Positions 32,466-41,578 of a stretch of DNA of 64,000 bases are shown here, one piece after another. Origin of the DNA: Thalassobacillus cyri (lineage in GTDB: Bacteria > Bacillota > Bacilli > Bacillales > Halobacillaceae); assembly GCF_900107755.1 (NCBI RefSeq), contig NZ_FNQR01000001.1, positions 62,001 to 126,000 on the forward strand, in the 5' to 3' direction. The position numbers were made by a program, and so were the translations under genes. Under the pieces are notes generated by a model. It was not told the DNA's origin. It worked only from the letters and a program-made list of their open reading frames with translations, and did no database searches. The first letter of the stretch is position 1. Every line of letters starts with the position of its first letter.

Positions 32466-34454
32466 ATGATCAGTGCGGTGTCGCAATTTGCAGTCTCAGT
32501 CAATTACAACATGGCCGATTATCTGCCGGACGATTCTTCGTCGATGCAAGCAGTGGATTTGATGGAAGAAGAGTTTGATGAGCCCATCGCCAATGCGCGC
32601 GTGATGGTCAAAGATGTCTCGGTAACCGAAGCGCTGGAATATAAACAAGAACTCGAGGCGATTGATGGGGTCAGCGGGGTGACCTGGTTTGATGACGTCG
32701 TCAATTTGAAAGAACCGCTCGAAATGGCCAATGAAGATACCACGGAAACATATTATCAAAATAAAAACGCGTTGATTTCGCTGAACATCCGCGAAGGCGA
32801 CGAAGTAGAAGTAACGAATAAGATCTATGATTTGATCGGGGAAGAAAATGCGATTACCGGTGAAGCGGTCACCACGGCTACTTCCCAGCAAATGGCGGGG
32901 AGTGAATCCTTAAATGCGGCCGCCTTACTCGTTCCGATCATCATTATTATTTTGGTGTTATCCACGAATTCCTGGATGGAACCGGTGTTCTTTTTGATTG
33001 CCATTGGGGTCTCCATCGTCATCAACCTGGGGACGAATATTTTTATTGGAGAAATTTCGTTCATTACCCAGTCGGTGGCGCCGATCCTGCAGCTGGCTGT
33101 GTCTCTGGACTATGCGATCTTCCTGTTGCATAGCTTTTCGGATTACCGAAAGGATGTCGAAGATCCGGTTAAAGCGATGCAGCTCGCGATGAAGCGGTCA
33201 TTCCCGGCTATTGTAGCTAGCGCTTCGACGACATTCTTCGGGTTTATGGCCCTGACTTTCATGGAGTTTGGCATCGGAGCGGACCTGGGTCTCAACCTTG
33301 TTAAAGGAATACTGCTCAGCTTTATCAGTGTCATGGTGTTTTTGCCTGCGTTGACGTTGATGTTCTATCACTGGATCGACCGTACAAAGCACCGCCAGTT
33401 CGTGCCGGACTTCAAAAATATCGGCAAATATGTAATGAAGTTCAGAATACCAAGCTTGGTATTGGTACTGCTTTTGATCGTACCTGCATTTTTAGCCCAA
33501 AGTAACACGACTTTCCTATATGGAACAGGGGAACAGCCCGATAATACACGGGCAGGACAGGATGCGAACGCGATTGAGGAAGAGTTCGGAAAGAACGTTC
33601 CAGTGGTGCTATTGGTGCCGCAAGGGGACAGGGGAAAAGAGGAAAACCTGGTTCAGCAGTTAGAATCCCTTCCAAATGTCTCCAGTGTTATGGCTTATGT
33701 GAATGTGGTCAGTTCGGCGATTCCACCGGAGTATTTAGAAGAGTCGATGACCGAGCAGTTTTATTCCGGTGATTACGCAAGGATTACTCTTTATACGGAA
33801 ACGGATTCGGAAGGAAAAGAGGCGTTTTCCCTGATTGAACAGGTAAAGGAAACTGCTGATTCCTATTACGATGAAACGCACCTGCTCGGTGAGAGTGTGA
33901 CCTTATACGATATGAAACATACGGTGCAAAAAGATAACAAATTAGTTAACTTACTGACGGTCCTCACCATTGCGATTGTGCTCTTGATAACATTCCGTTC
34001 GATATCGATTCCGGTCGTCCTGCTTTTGACAATCCAGACATCGGTGTGGATCAACCTGGCAGTGCCGTATTTTACAGATACGCCGCTTGTTTATGTCGGC
34101 TATCTGCTGATCAGCACCATCCAGCTGGCAGCAACGGTCGACTACGGAATCTTATTCACGGAAAATTACTATACTTTACGAAAAGAGATGCCTGCCATGC
34201 AGGCAATCAAGAAAACGATTGATGAGAAGATTTTTGCAATTTTTATATCAGCTTCGATTTTATCCAGTGTTGGGTTCATTTTAGGAGCCACATCGTCCAA
34301 CCCGATCGTATCCGCCATCGGTCTCCTGTTAGGCCGGGGTGCATTGCTGGCATTTCTGATGGTTGTTTTTGTCCTGCCGGCCTTGCTGGTGGTCTTCGAT
34401 AAGGTAATTGAAAAAACTACATGGAAAGCAAACTTTTATAAGGAGAGAGGATAA
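32466..34454 (+). CDS. MMPL/RND-family membrane transporter (N-terminal start unclear)
   Basis: At least 662 residues with two repeats of one large external loop plus a bundle of membrane helices; DYAIFLLHSF (first half) and VDYGILFTENYY (second half) are the proton-relay helices of MMPL proteins. ATG 32466 falls in the middle of the first membrane helix: the same frame is open upstream to 32394 and encodes ARIIKHKKSIVIIFILITM, the normal family N terminus, but contains no ATG, GTG or TTG. An ATG at 32390 is one frame off. So either a rare start (ATC or ATT) or a small mutation near 32393. Exports lipids or drugs by family inference. Confidence 0.85.
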   Translation: MISAVSQFAVSVNYNMADYLPDDSSSMQAVDLMEEEFDEPIANARVMVKDVSVTEALEYKQELEAIDGVSGVTWFDDVVNLKEPLEMANEDTTETYYQNKNALISLNIREGDEVEVTNKIYDLIGEENAITGEAVTTATSQQMAGSESLNAAALLVPIIIIILVLSTNSWMEPVFFLIAIGVSIVINLGTNIFIGEISFITQSVAPILQLAVSLDYAIFLLHSFSDYRKDVEDPVKAMQLAMKRSFPAIVASASTTFFGFMALTFMEFGIGADLGLNLVKGILLSFISVMVFLPALTLMFYHWIDRTKHRQFVPDFKNIGKYVMKFRIPSLVLVLLLIVPAFLAQSNTTFLYGTGEQPDNTRAGQDANAIEEEFGKNVPVVLLVPQGDRGKEENLVQQLESLPNVSSVMAYVNVVSSAIPPEYLEESMTEQFYSGDYARITLYTETDSEGKEAFSLIEQVKETADSYYDETHLLGESVTLYDMKHTVQKDNKLVNLLTVLTIAIVLLITFRSISIPVVLLLTIQTSVWINLAVPYFTDTPLVYVGYLLISTIQLAATVDYGILFTENYYTLRKEMPAMQAIKKTIDEKIFAIFISASILSSVGFILGATSSNPIVSAIGLLLGRGALLAFLMVVFVLPALLVVFDKVIEKTTWKANFYKERG

Positions 34455-36274
34455 TGAGACTGAAACGTATAACCACCTTATTCATGTCAACGATGCTTGT
34501 GCTGCCGACGTTTCTTGTGTCCGCGGAGACCGATGACGGATTATCTTCTGAAGAGAAGGCTCCTCAAGGGGAGGGGTCTTACTCAGAAAAAAATGAAGTC
34601 GTCTACGCGACACTCGACGGCTCCGGTGATCCGAAAGATATGTATGTCGTCAACAATTTCACGATCAAGGAACAGGGTGAAATTATTGATCATGGACCTT
34701 ACAGCAGTGTGGAAAATCTTACAGATCTGACGGAAATCGAAAAAAATGACAACAACATCGTATTCACTGCGAAAGATGATGAATTTTATTATCAAGGCAA
34801 CTTGGAAGGCAAGCCATTGCCGTGGGATATCAATGTTTCTTATAAATTAGACGGAAAGAAAATAGCGCCGGAAGAGTTGGCAGGAAAAGGTGGCGGGCTG
34901 GAAATCCAAATAGATACAGCTAAAAACAAAAAAGGAGAGGAAAGCTTTTTTAAGAATTATCTCCTGCAAATTACCTTGAAATTCGATTCGGCCAAGTATA
35001 AAAACATCCAGGCAGAAGATGCCAATGTGGCAAGTGCCGGAAAGACCCGGCAGGTGACGTTCACGGCGATGCCGGAAAAAGAAGAGAGTTTCAAAGTAAA
35101 TGCGCTCGTCTCAGATTTGGAAATGGAAGCCATCGAAATCGCAGCCATGCCCTCCTCGATGCCGATAGAAAAGCCGGATACCGGTGACATGAAAAAGGAC
35201 ATGAAATCATTGTCTGATGCCACGGAAGAAATCAATCGCGGTGTTGGGGAACTGGAAAGTGGGATTGCGGAACTGAATAATGGTGTGGCAAGCCTGTATG
35301 ATGGTTCCGAACAATATAAAAATGGCATCATCGAGCTGACCAATGGCTCGTCCGAATTAGTAGGGGGTTCTGCGTCAATTAAATCAGCACTGCAAAAAAT
35401 GAGCGAGTCCGTCAGCGCAGGGTCTGGTGACGTGGACATGAGTCAGTTCAAACAGCTTGAAGATGGACTGCGGCAAATTGCCGGCGGATTGAACGAGACA
35501 GAGACTGGACTTACGAATTTGAAAAATAATTATAGCAAAGCCTATCAGGCACTGGATCAGTCTATCCAATCGATTCCAGCTCAGAATGTTTCCGAGCAGG
35601 AAATCCAGACTCTGTATGAGAGTGGTGCCGATAAAGAAGTTGTCGACAAGCTGGTAGCCAATTATAAAGCGGCGCAAACTACAAAACAAACGTATGCGAG
35701 TACCAAAGAAGCATTCGCAGCTGTCGATCCGACTTTAGGAAAAGTATCCGGCTCCTTGAATGAAATGAGCGGCAGTCTGAGTACCATGGCGGACAACGTG
35801 GCAAACAGCATGGAAAGTAATGATATCAATGAATCTATGAAACAATTAGAGGAAGGGCTGCAGTCGCTGTCGTCCAATTATAATAGCTTTCATTCCGGCC
35901 TGAAGGAATATACCGGTGGCGTACAGCAATTAGCAGGTTCCTATGAGGAAGTTCACGGCGGCATCGCATCCTTGACCAACGGTACGGATGAACTGGAAAA
36001 TGGTGCTGGAGAACTTCATAATGGGACAGCAGAGTTAGCGCAACAGACGGCTGACCTTCCTGATCAGTTGCAAAAAGAAATCGATGAAATGATCAATCAA
36101 TACGACAAATCCGATTTCGATCCGGTTTCCTTCGTTTCCTCTAAAAATGAAAAAGTAGAGACGGTCCAATTTGTGATCAAAACGGAAAGCATCAGGAAAG
36201 AGGAAGGAGAAAAAGAAGAAAAGAAGAAGGAAAAAGAGAAAAGTGTCTGGGAACGGTTCCTGGATTTGTTCTAA
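34454..36274 (+). CDS. Exported YhgE/Pip-like coiled-coil protein, partner of the MMPL transporter
   Basis: 606 residues. Signal peptide (1-23, ending VSA), a beta-rich N-terminal domain, then long coiled-coil stretches with the YhgE/Pip heptad pattern of repeated L-x-x-G (ELNNGVASLYDGSEQYKNG; ELENGAGELHNGTAEL), and a Lys/Glu-rich tail. Its start overlaps the MMPL stop, so the two are coupled. In Firmicutes such proteins accompany MMPL or ABC-2-like exporters and are thought to span the wall. No LPxTG and only a weak C-terminal hydrophobic end. Confidence 0.8.
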   Translation: MRLKRITTLFMSTMLVLPTFLVSAETDDGLSSEEKAPQGEGSYSEKNEVVYATLDGSGDPKDMYVVNNFTIKEQGEIIDHGPYSSVENLTDLTEIEKNDNNIVFTAKDDEFYYQGNLEGKPLPWDINVSYKLDGKKIAPEELAGKGGGLEIQIDTAKNKKGEESFFKNYLLQITLKFDSAKYKNIQAEDANVASAGKTRQVTFTAMPEKEESFKVNALVSDLEMEAIEIAAMPSSMPIEKPDTGDMKKDMKSLSDATEEINRGVGELESGIAELNNGVASLYDGSEQYKNGIIELTNGSSELVGGSASIKSALQKMSESVSAGSGDVDMSQFKQLEDGLRQIAGGLNETETGLTNLKNNYSKAYQALDQSIQSIPAQNVSEQEIQTLYESGADKEVVDKLVANYKAAQTTKQTYASTKEAFAAVDPTLGKVSGSLNEMSGSLSTMADNVANSMESNDINESMKQLEEGLQSLSSNYNSFHSGLKEYTGGVQQLAGSYEEVHGGIASLTNGTDELENGAGELHNGTAELAQQTADLPDQLQKEIDEMINQYDKSDFDPVSFVSSKNEKVETVQFVIKTESIRKEEGEKEEKKKEKEKSVWERFLDLF

Positions 36275-36278
36275 TAAA

Positions 36279-36324
36279 AAAACAGTCTTCCCTTCATAGT
36301 AAACAAGGGAAGACTGTTTTATTT
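36279..36324. terminator. Bidirectional terminator, MMPL operon / CWB2 gene
   Basis: Perfect 16-bp stem (36279-36294 with 36305-36320), with A-run before and T-rich sequence after; shared by two convergent genes. Confidence 0.92.
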
Positions 36325-36335
36325 AGTGGTCCTGC

Positions 36336-37460
36336 TTAATGATGACCGCCGCCATCTTTCTGTTCTATTTCTAATTTGTTATCGATAATTCCCTGTAGAC
36401 TGTAGGATATATCACCAAGGGATCCAATGATAAATCCATGATTATATGGTCCTTCCATTGGGCTCTTTTCAAAAGTGGGCTTCACTTTTGCCAGGTATCT
36501 TCCCATATTTTCTGACATTTCCCCTTTGTCTAAAAACAATAATGGCGCATGCTTGCCAAGATGGGCTAGAGGGGCAGTAACGAGAGCGAAGTTCGGCGTT
36601 TCAGAAGATACGAACGATAACCCGTGGCCTGGGTCAGTGATTCCCCAGCCAAACCCGCTTTCTTCATCTTTGAACTGGGTAAAGGCAATAGATGCCTCGC
36701 TCGGATTTTCACCTTCAATCCTCTTTACCTTACCTAATTCTTTCAGTTCCTCTTCTACTTGCCGGGAGACAACAGATGACGGACCTAAAATGTACATCGT
36801 CGGGTTTTCACGCTTCTTGATCGCTTCTTTTGTAGATTCAGGGATTTCCTCTTCTGTTACAAATAAAACAGGTTCTGGCATGTGAGCAATCCAGTAGGTT
36901 GCTATTATAGAATAATCTTTGGCTTTGTCATCGGATGACACAATAATCACGTTTTCTGGCAGTTCACCGGACACCTCGGCATAGAAACGGTCAATCTCTG
37001 CCGCAAAGCTTGCTGGATTATCATCGGTTATTTGATCAATCTTGTAGTCTTCGAGGGATTCTAAAACCTTTTCAGAAACGTTCCCCATCACTTTTACTTG
37101 TGTGCCCTCACTATTTCCTTTAGGCTGCAGCCTGTTGATTTCATCCAATGTTGCCTGGGGGATGGAATCATTATCAATTAATAAAATAGGACCATTGTTC
37201 GGATGGTGAATCAAGTCTGCACTTGCCAGTGTAAGCTGCCAGCTATCTACTGCGGAAAGGATTATAGCACCCGGCCGGGACTCTTCATGGGTTGCCGGCC
37301 ATATCAGCTGTGATGTCATGACTGCTAATTCGACAGGATCACTTTCATCAAGTCTGGTAATATTCTTACTGCTAAAATACTTTAGATTTTCCGTCGCCCG
37401 TTCATTATTTTTCTTTGGAATGGAAGCGAATTGTTCTTTGTTCTGGTTTAACTTAATCAT
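36336..37460 (-). CDS. CWB2 (cell-wall-binding repeat 2) protein lacking a signal peptide
   Basis: 374 residues from ATG 37460 (AGAGGTGATAAA upstream). Three CWB2-type units of about 90 residues can be followed by their alternating strands: PGAIILSAVDSWQLTLASADLIH...GPILLID, ENVIIVSSDDKAKDYSIIATYWI...PVLFVTE, and NFALVTAPLAHLGKHAPLLFLDKG. Each has the YILG/VMGN strand that closes a unit (e.g. TMYILGPSSVVS). The N terminus is polar with no signal sequence, and the C terminus ends GGGHH. So this appears to be cytoplasmic, unlike typical wall-anchored CWB2 proteins. Function unknown. Confidence 0.75.
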   Translation of the reverse strand: MIKLNQNKEQFASIPKKNNERATENLKYFSSKNITRLDESDPVELAVMTSQLIWPATHEESRPGAIILSAVDSWQLTLASADLIHHPNNGPILLIDNDSIPQATLDEINRLQPKGNSEGTQVKVMGNVSEKVLESLEDYKIDQITDDNPASFAAEIDRFYAEVSGELPENVIIVSSDDKAKDYSIIATYWIAHMPEPVLFVTEEEIPESTKEAIKKRENPTMYILGPSSVVSRQVEEELKELGKVKRIEGENPSEASIAFTQFKDEESGFGWGITDPGHGLSFVSSETPNFALVTAPLAHLGKHAPLLFLDKGEMSENMGRYLAKVKPTFEKSPMEGPYNHGFIIGSLGDISYSLQGIIDNKLEIEQKDGGGHH

Positions 37461-37596
37461 TTTATCACCTCTCGTAATCGGAAGATTACTATCTATATAA
37501 CCTGTTATGGAATAGGTAAACGTAAAGGGCAAGTTTAAACACTCCTTCCGGGGGTACTTCTAAGTATAGAAGAACTAAAAAGAAGGAGCAGGAAAG

Positions 37597-39042
37597 ATGA
37601 CTACACATATAGAAAATCGACGTATAGACACAGCAGATACGAACAAGAAAAAAATAAAAATCATTCTTATATTAGCCCTTCCTGCAGTCATTGAAAACTT
37701 TTTCCAGACCATACTTGGCTTCGTAGATACGTACTTTGTTTCTCAGATTGGCCTTGCTGAAGTGTCGGCAGTAGGGGTGACCAATGCAGTACTGGCCATT
37801 TATTTCGCTTTATTTATGGCTTTAGGTGTAGCGGCAAACGTCTATATTGCCAATTTCATGGGAGCGGAAAAAGTGGAGAAAGCGAGACATATTGCGCAAC
37901 AATCGATAGTGGTTGCAGCGGTACTCGGTATTTTGACAGGGATCGTTACTTTATTGTTTGCGGAGCCACTGTTGCAGCTGATGGGGATAGAAGAAAATGT
38001 ACTGGCAGCAGGGTCCTTATATTTTCGTATTGTTGCCATCCCTTCTATATTCATGGCCTTCATGTTTGTATTAAGCGCTATACTACGAGGGGCCGGAAAT
38101 ACAAAGGCTCCTATGTACGTTGCCATCTTTGCTAATTTGGTGAATGCAGCACTGGATTACTTCCTAATCTTTGGAATATGGATTTTTCCTGAATGGGGAA
38201 TAGCTGGAGCGGCAGTTGCTACGGTCACTTCCCGTGTTCTAGGGTCCATCGGTCTTTTTTGGTATATTCAAAGGTCAGATATGCTGCGTGTCAGAAAAGA
38301 TTATTGGCATTTGGACAAGGAGCATTTAAAAGAATTGTTTGTGTTGGGAAGTCCTGCAGCTGGAGAAAGGCTGATCATGCGCGCGGGACAAATCGTTTAC
38401 TTCGGGCTTGTAGTGGCATTAGGAACAAATGTGTTTGCGGCCCATCAAATCGCCGGTAATATTGAAGTGTTTTCCTATATGCTAGGGTTCGGATTTGCCA
38501 CAGCAGTCACCATTCTGGTTGGTCAGCAAATTGGTGCAGGAAAGTATGAAGAAGCAAAGCAGTATGCAAAATTAGGCGTGTTTCTGGCTTTCGGAATCAT
38601 GACCATATTCGGTTCAATACTTTTCTTTTTAGGAGAGTGGGCAGGCGGTTTCTTTACCGATGATGAAACAGTCATCCATAATATCGGGACAGCCTTGAAA
38701 GTCTCAGGTGTCTTCCAGCCATTCCTTGCTGTTGTCATTGTACTGACAGGAGCCTTTCAAGGAGCCAATAATACAAAGTTTCCGATGTATTTGACAGGAG
38801 TAGGTATGTGGGCAGTTCGCACACTATTTGTGTATCTGTTGGGAATCAAACTTGGATGGGGTCTGCTTGGTGTATGGATTGCGATCGGTATGGATATCAG
38901 CTTCCGTGCTGTGGTTTTGGCAGTTCAGTTCTCACGGGATAAATGGGTGGCTTATAAAGAAGAGCCAGAAGAAGATCCAGAATCAGAATGTCATCCTCAA
39001 ACCACCAAAGATGATCTTCCATCCTGCGTCAATAGTTATTGA
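37597..39042 (+). CDS. MATE-family multidrug efflux transporter
   Basis: 481 residues with twelve helices in two homologous halves; the first reads PAVIENFFQTILGFVDTYFVSQIG, the second PAAGERLIMRAGQIVYFGLVVALG. NorM/DinF-like exporters use Na+ or H+ to expel cationic compounds. AGAAGGAGCAGG precedes the ATG. The C-terminal 25 residues are polar and acidic. Transcribed alone; the long hairpin at 39188 may be its terminator. Confidence 0.92.
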   Translation: MTTHIENRRIDTADTNKKKIKIILILALPAVIENFFQTILGFVDTYFVSQIGLAEVSAVGVTNAVLAIYFALFMALGVAANVYIANFMGAEKVEKARHIAQQSIVVAAVLGILTGIVTLLFAEPLLQLMGIEENVLAAGSLYFRIVAIPSIFMAFMFVLSAILRGAGNTKAPMYVAIFANLVNAALDYFLIFGIWIFPEWGIAGAAVATVTSRVLGSIGLFWYIQRSDMLRVRKDYWHLDKEHLKELFVLGSPAAGERLIMRAGQIVYFGLVVALGTNVFAAHQIAGNIEVFSYMLGFGFATAVTILVGQQIGAGKYEEAKQYAKLGVFLAFGIMTIFGSILFFLGEWAGGFFTDDETVIHNIGTALKVSGVFQPFLAVVIVLTGAFQGANNTKFPMYLTGVGMWAVRTLFVYLLGIKLGWGLLGVWIAIGMDISFRAVVLAVQFSRDKWVAYKEEPEEDPESECHPQTTKDDLPSCVNSY

Positions 39043-39095
39043 GGCAAAAAGTTTGTTAGAGTAGGGGTGGCGCAGGCACTATTAGTTTTATCTTT

Positions 39096-39170
39096 GGGTG
39101 GACGTCCCAAATGCCTCATCCGGATGGCGTTGAGGATGACAGCGAGCATACTTGCCTTGTGGACGAACAT
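39096..39170 (-). pseudogene. C-terminal scrap of a heavy-metal P-type ATPase
   Basis: The minus strand encodes MFVHKASMLAVILNAIRMR, resembling the last membrane helix and end of P1B-ATPases (pattern H-E-x-S-x-L-x-V-x-L-N-x-x-R-L-L). The upstream frame is not protein-like and no start is present, so only a remnant of about 25 codons survives between the MATE gene and the cobalamin region. Confidence 0.35.
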
Positions 39171-39187
39171 TCCCGATGATAGAGAGA

Positions 39188-39247
39188 AAAGGCAGCGGTT
39201 ATACCATGTAGCCTGGGGGAGGTCACTGGTGATACGCTGCCTTTATT
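39188..39247 (+). terminator. Long hairpin, possible MATE terminator
   Basis: AAAGGCAGCG-type arm (39188-39207) pairs with TGGTGATACGCTGCCTTT (39227-39244), imperfectly in the middle; the following T-run is weak. Confidence 0.45.
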
Positions 39248-39376
39248 CCTGTTATGCTAACAGACTAAAGCATAAAAGGGAAGAAATAAAACAAAAATTC
39301 TCAAAGACTCATAAAAAAGAGAGTGGTTTACAAGCATCATAGGTTCGGCTACAATAAGGTTAATTTCATATCACAC

Positions 39377-39491
39377 GAACAGGTCCTTAAAGGGAAGCTT
39401 TTAAGGTAAAAAGGGAAAGTTGGTGAAAGTCCAACACGGTCCCGCCACTGTAAGCATTTTTAAAATGTAAGTCAGGATGCCTGCCTGTTTG
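39377..39491 (+). ncRNA. Cobalamin riboswitch 1 (leader of cobO-cbiA-cobQ-cobT)
   Basis: Canonical adenosylcobalamin-type elements: P1 strands GAACAGG and CCTGCCTGTT, AAAGTTGGTGAAAGTCCAAC, the core ACGGTCCCGCCACTGTA, and the B12 box AGTCAGGATGCCTGCCTG. The terminator at 39574 provides the off state, so control is at transcription termination. Confidence 0.95.
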
Positions 39492-39573
39492 TCGCAAAGT
39501 TGACCCTTCGAGGAAAAGGGGACTTTTAAGTACGTGGAATACCTATAATACATATTCTGCCTATTTAGAGTCG

Positions 39574-39601
39574 CACCTTCCTTTGAGGAAGGTGTTTTTT
39601 T
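39574..39601 (+). terminator. Riboswitch-controlled terminator before cobO
   Basis: 8-bp stem CACCTTCC (39574-39581) with GGAAGGTG (39587-39594), then T7. Confidence 0.88.
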
Positions 39602-39668
39602 ATATCTTTTGAAAAGTCTTAAGGCTTGGCAAGCCAAATACTTCTAATGTAATTAAGGAGGAGAGAGC

Positions 39669-40208
39669 ATGAATAAGAAGCAGGGATTGACACTGGTTTT
39701 TACCGGTGATGGAAAAGGGAAGACGACAGCCGCAACAGGGCTTGCTGTAAGGGCATTAGGTCACGATAAAAAGGTGAAAATGCTGCAATTCATCAAGTCC
39801 CCGAAACGGCCTTATGGGGAAAGGAAATCACTGCAAAAGCTGGGAGCTGAAATCATCCAGCTTGGGGAAGGGTTCACCTGGACAAAGACACCGGAAATCC
39901 ACCGGCAAGCATTAAAGAAAGCCTGGGTTGTTGCTAAGGAAGCTGTATTGTCCGGTGAGTACGATGTGGTGATTCTGGATGAACTGAACAACGCCCTTGC
40001 GATTGATTCTTTTCCAGTTGATGATGTGCTGCCGCTTGCAGAAGTTGTTGAACTGATCAACAACAAACCGGAGCATGTCCATCTTGTAATAACCGGCAGG
40101 AACGCTGCCCAGGCAGTGAAGGATGCGGCCGATCTCGTGTCCGTCATTGACGTGGAGAAGCATTATTATGATGAAGGCATTCCCGCCGTACGTGGTGTCG
40201 AGTTTTGA
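39669..40208 (+). CDS. cobO: Cob(I)yrinic acid a,c-diamide adenosyltransferase
   Basis: 179 residues, CobA/CobO/BtuR type. P-loop GDGKGKTTAATG at residues 14-25, and the family stretch DVVILDELNNAL. Transfers the adenosyl group from ATP to reduced corrinoid. AAGGAGGAGAG precedes the ATG. First gene behind riboswitch 1; its TGA overlaps the TTG start of cbiA. Confidence 0.95.
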   Translation: MNKKQGLTLVFTGDGKGKTTAATGLAVRALGHDKKVKMLQFIKSPKRPYGERKSLQKLGAEIIQLGEGFTWTKTPEIHRQALKKAWVVAKEAVLSGEYDVVILDELNNALAIDSFPVDDVLPLAEVVELINNKPEHVHLVITGRNAAQAVKDAADLVSVIDVEKHYYDEGIPAVRGVEF

Positions 40209-41578
40209 CTGCCCGCCGCCTCGTAGTTGCAGGAGTTTCAAGCGGTGTCGGGAAAACCAGCATCGCAATCGGATTAATGGCTGCTTTTATGAAAAAAGGG
40301 CTGACAGTACAGGGGTTTAAATGCGGTCCCGACTACATCGATCCTTCTTATCATGCAGCTGTAACCAGGCGCCCTTCCCGTAATCTGGATAGCTGGATGC
40401 TGCCACCGGATATCATGAAAGAAGTATTTGTCAAAGGAAGTGAAGGTGCGGATGTTTCTATCATCGAGGGCGTAATGGGATTTTATGATGGCAAATCGCC
40501 GACTTCTAATCAAGGCTCCACGGCAGAAATCAGTACCTTATTGGATTGCCCGGCGATTCTGATTGTTGATTGTTCGGCAATGGCCCGGAGCGCCGCTGCC
40601 ATTGTCAAAGGGTTCCAGGAGCTGGATCCTGAAGTGAACATTGCAGGTGTTATCGCCAACAAAGTCGGCAGCAAAGGACATTACCAGCTGATCAAGGAAG
40701 CGGTGGAACAGGAGTGCGGCATTCCGGTTTGTGGTTATCTCCTGAAAAACAAAAGCCTCGAGATGCCGGAGCGGCACTTGGGACTGGTACCTTCGATTGA
40801 GCGCGGAGAACTCGATGAACAACTGGACCAGTTAGGAGAAGCGGTGGCGGAAACCATCGATGTGGACCAAATCTATCAGATTAGCGAACAGCCAGTGCTA
40901 ACAGCTGAGCCTTCCCTGTTTCGAAGAAAGGGTGCGAGTGAAGTAACAATTGCAGTAGCACGTGATGAGGCATTCAACTTCTATTATCAAGAAAACCTTG
41001 AGCTTATCGAACATTATGGGGCTGAAGTTGTTTATTTTTCTCCTTTAAATGGGGAAGTGCTTCCTCCTGAAGCGGATGGACTTTATTTAGGGGGTGGTTT
41101 TCCGGAGCTGTTCCCGGAGCAGCTTGCGAAAAACAAGGAAGTCAAGCAGTCGATAAAAGAGGCGGTCGAAGAAGGGCTTCCTGTGTTGGCAGAATGCGGC
41201 GGGCTGATGTATTTATCTGATTCTATTACGACTATCGACGGTAAGACCTACCCGATGGCAGGTGTGCTGCCGGGTAAAACAGAAATGCAGGCGAAGCTTG
41301 CATCCCTTGGCTATCGCGAAATCTCCGGACTTCCCAATAACTATCTATTTAAAAATGGCATGGAAGTCCGAGGACATGAGTTCCATTATTCTATCTTTAA
41401 GCCTGCCGGACAACTTCCTGGTGCATATCGTGTGAGCAGCAGGTTCGGAACGGGGGAAGAAGGATGTTTGTACAAAAATGTTGTCGCTGGGTATACGCAC
41501 CTTCATTTTGCCTCGAATCCAGAGGTGCTGGATAATTTTTTACAGGCCTGCAAGGAGGAAAAACAGCATGGGGGATAA
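40205..41578 (+). CDS. cbiA: Cobyrinate a,c-diamide synthase
   Basis: 457 residues. N-terminal dethiobiotin-synthetase-like ATPase (GVSSGVGKTSIAIGLM) and C-terminal class I glutamine amidotransferase domain with nucleophile Cys in AECGGLMYL and the later His in GYTHLHFAS. Amidates the a and c side chains using Gln and ATP. TTG 40205 overlaps the cobO stop. Its presence shows the organism handles cobyrinic acid, so either full synthesis genes exist elsewhere or it salvages early corrinoids. Confidence 0.95.
   Translation: MTARRLVVAGVSSGVGKTSIAIGLMAAFMKKGLTVQGFKCGPDYIDPSYHAAVTRRPSRNLDSWMLPPDIMKEVFVKGSEGADVSIIEGVMGFYDGKSPTSNQGSTAEISTLLDCPAILIVDCSAMARSAAAIVKGFQELDPEVNIAGVIANKVGSKGHYQLIKEAVEQECGIPVCGYLLKNKSLEMPERHLGLVPSIERGELDEQLDQLGEAVAETIDVDQIYQISEQPVLTAEPSLFRRKGASEVTIAVARDEAFNFYYQENLELIEHYGAEVVYFSPLNGEVLPPEADGLYLGGGFPELFPEQLAKNKEVKQSIKEAVEEGLPVLAECGGLMYLSDSITTIDGKTYPMAGVLPGKTEMQAKLASLGYREISGLPNNYLFKNGMEVRGHEFHYSIFKPAGQLPGAYRVSSRFGTGEEGCLYKNVVAGYTHLHFASNPEVLDNFLQACKEEKQHGG

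Noticed and set aside
39067-39342. 91-codon plus-strand frame between MATE and riboswitch 1
   Set aside because: No ribosome site; the minus strand resembles a P-type ATPase end, and a long hairpin runs through the frame.
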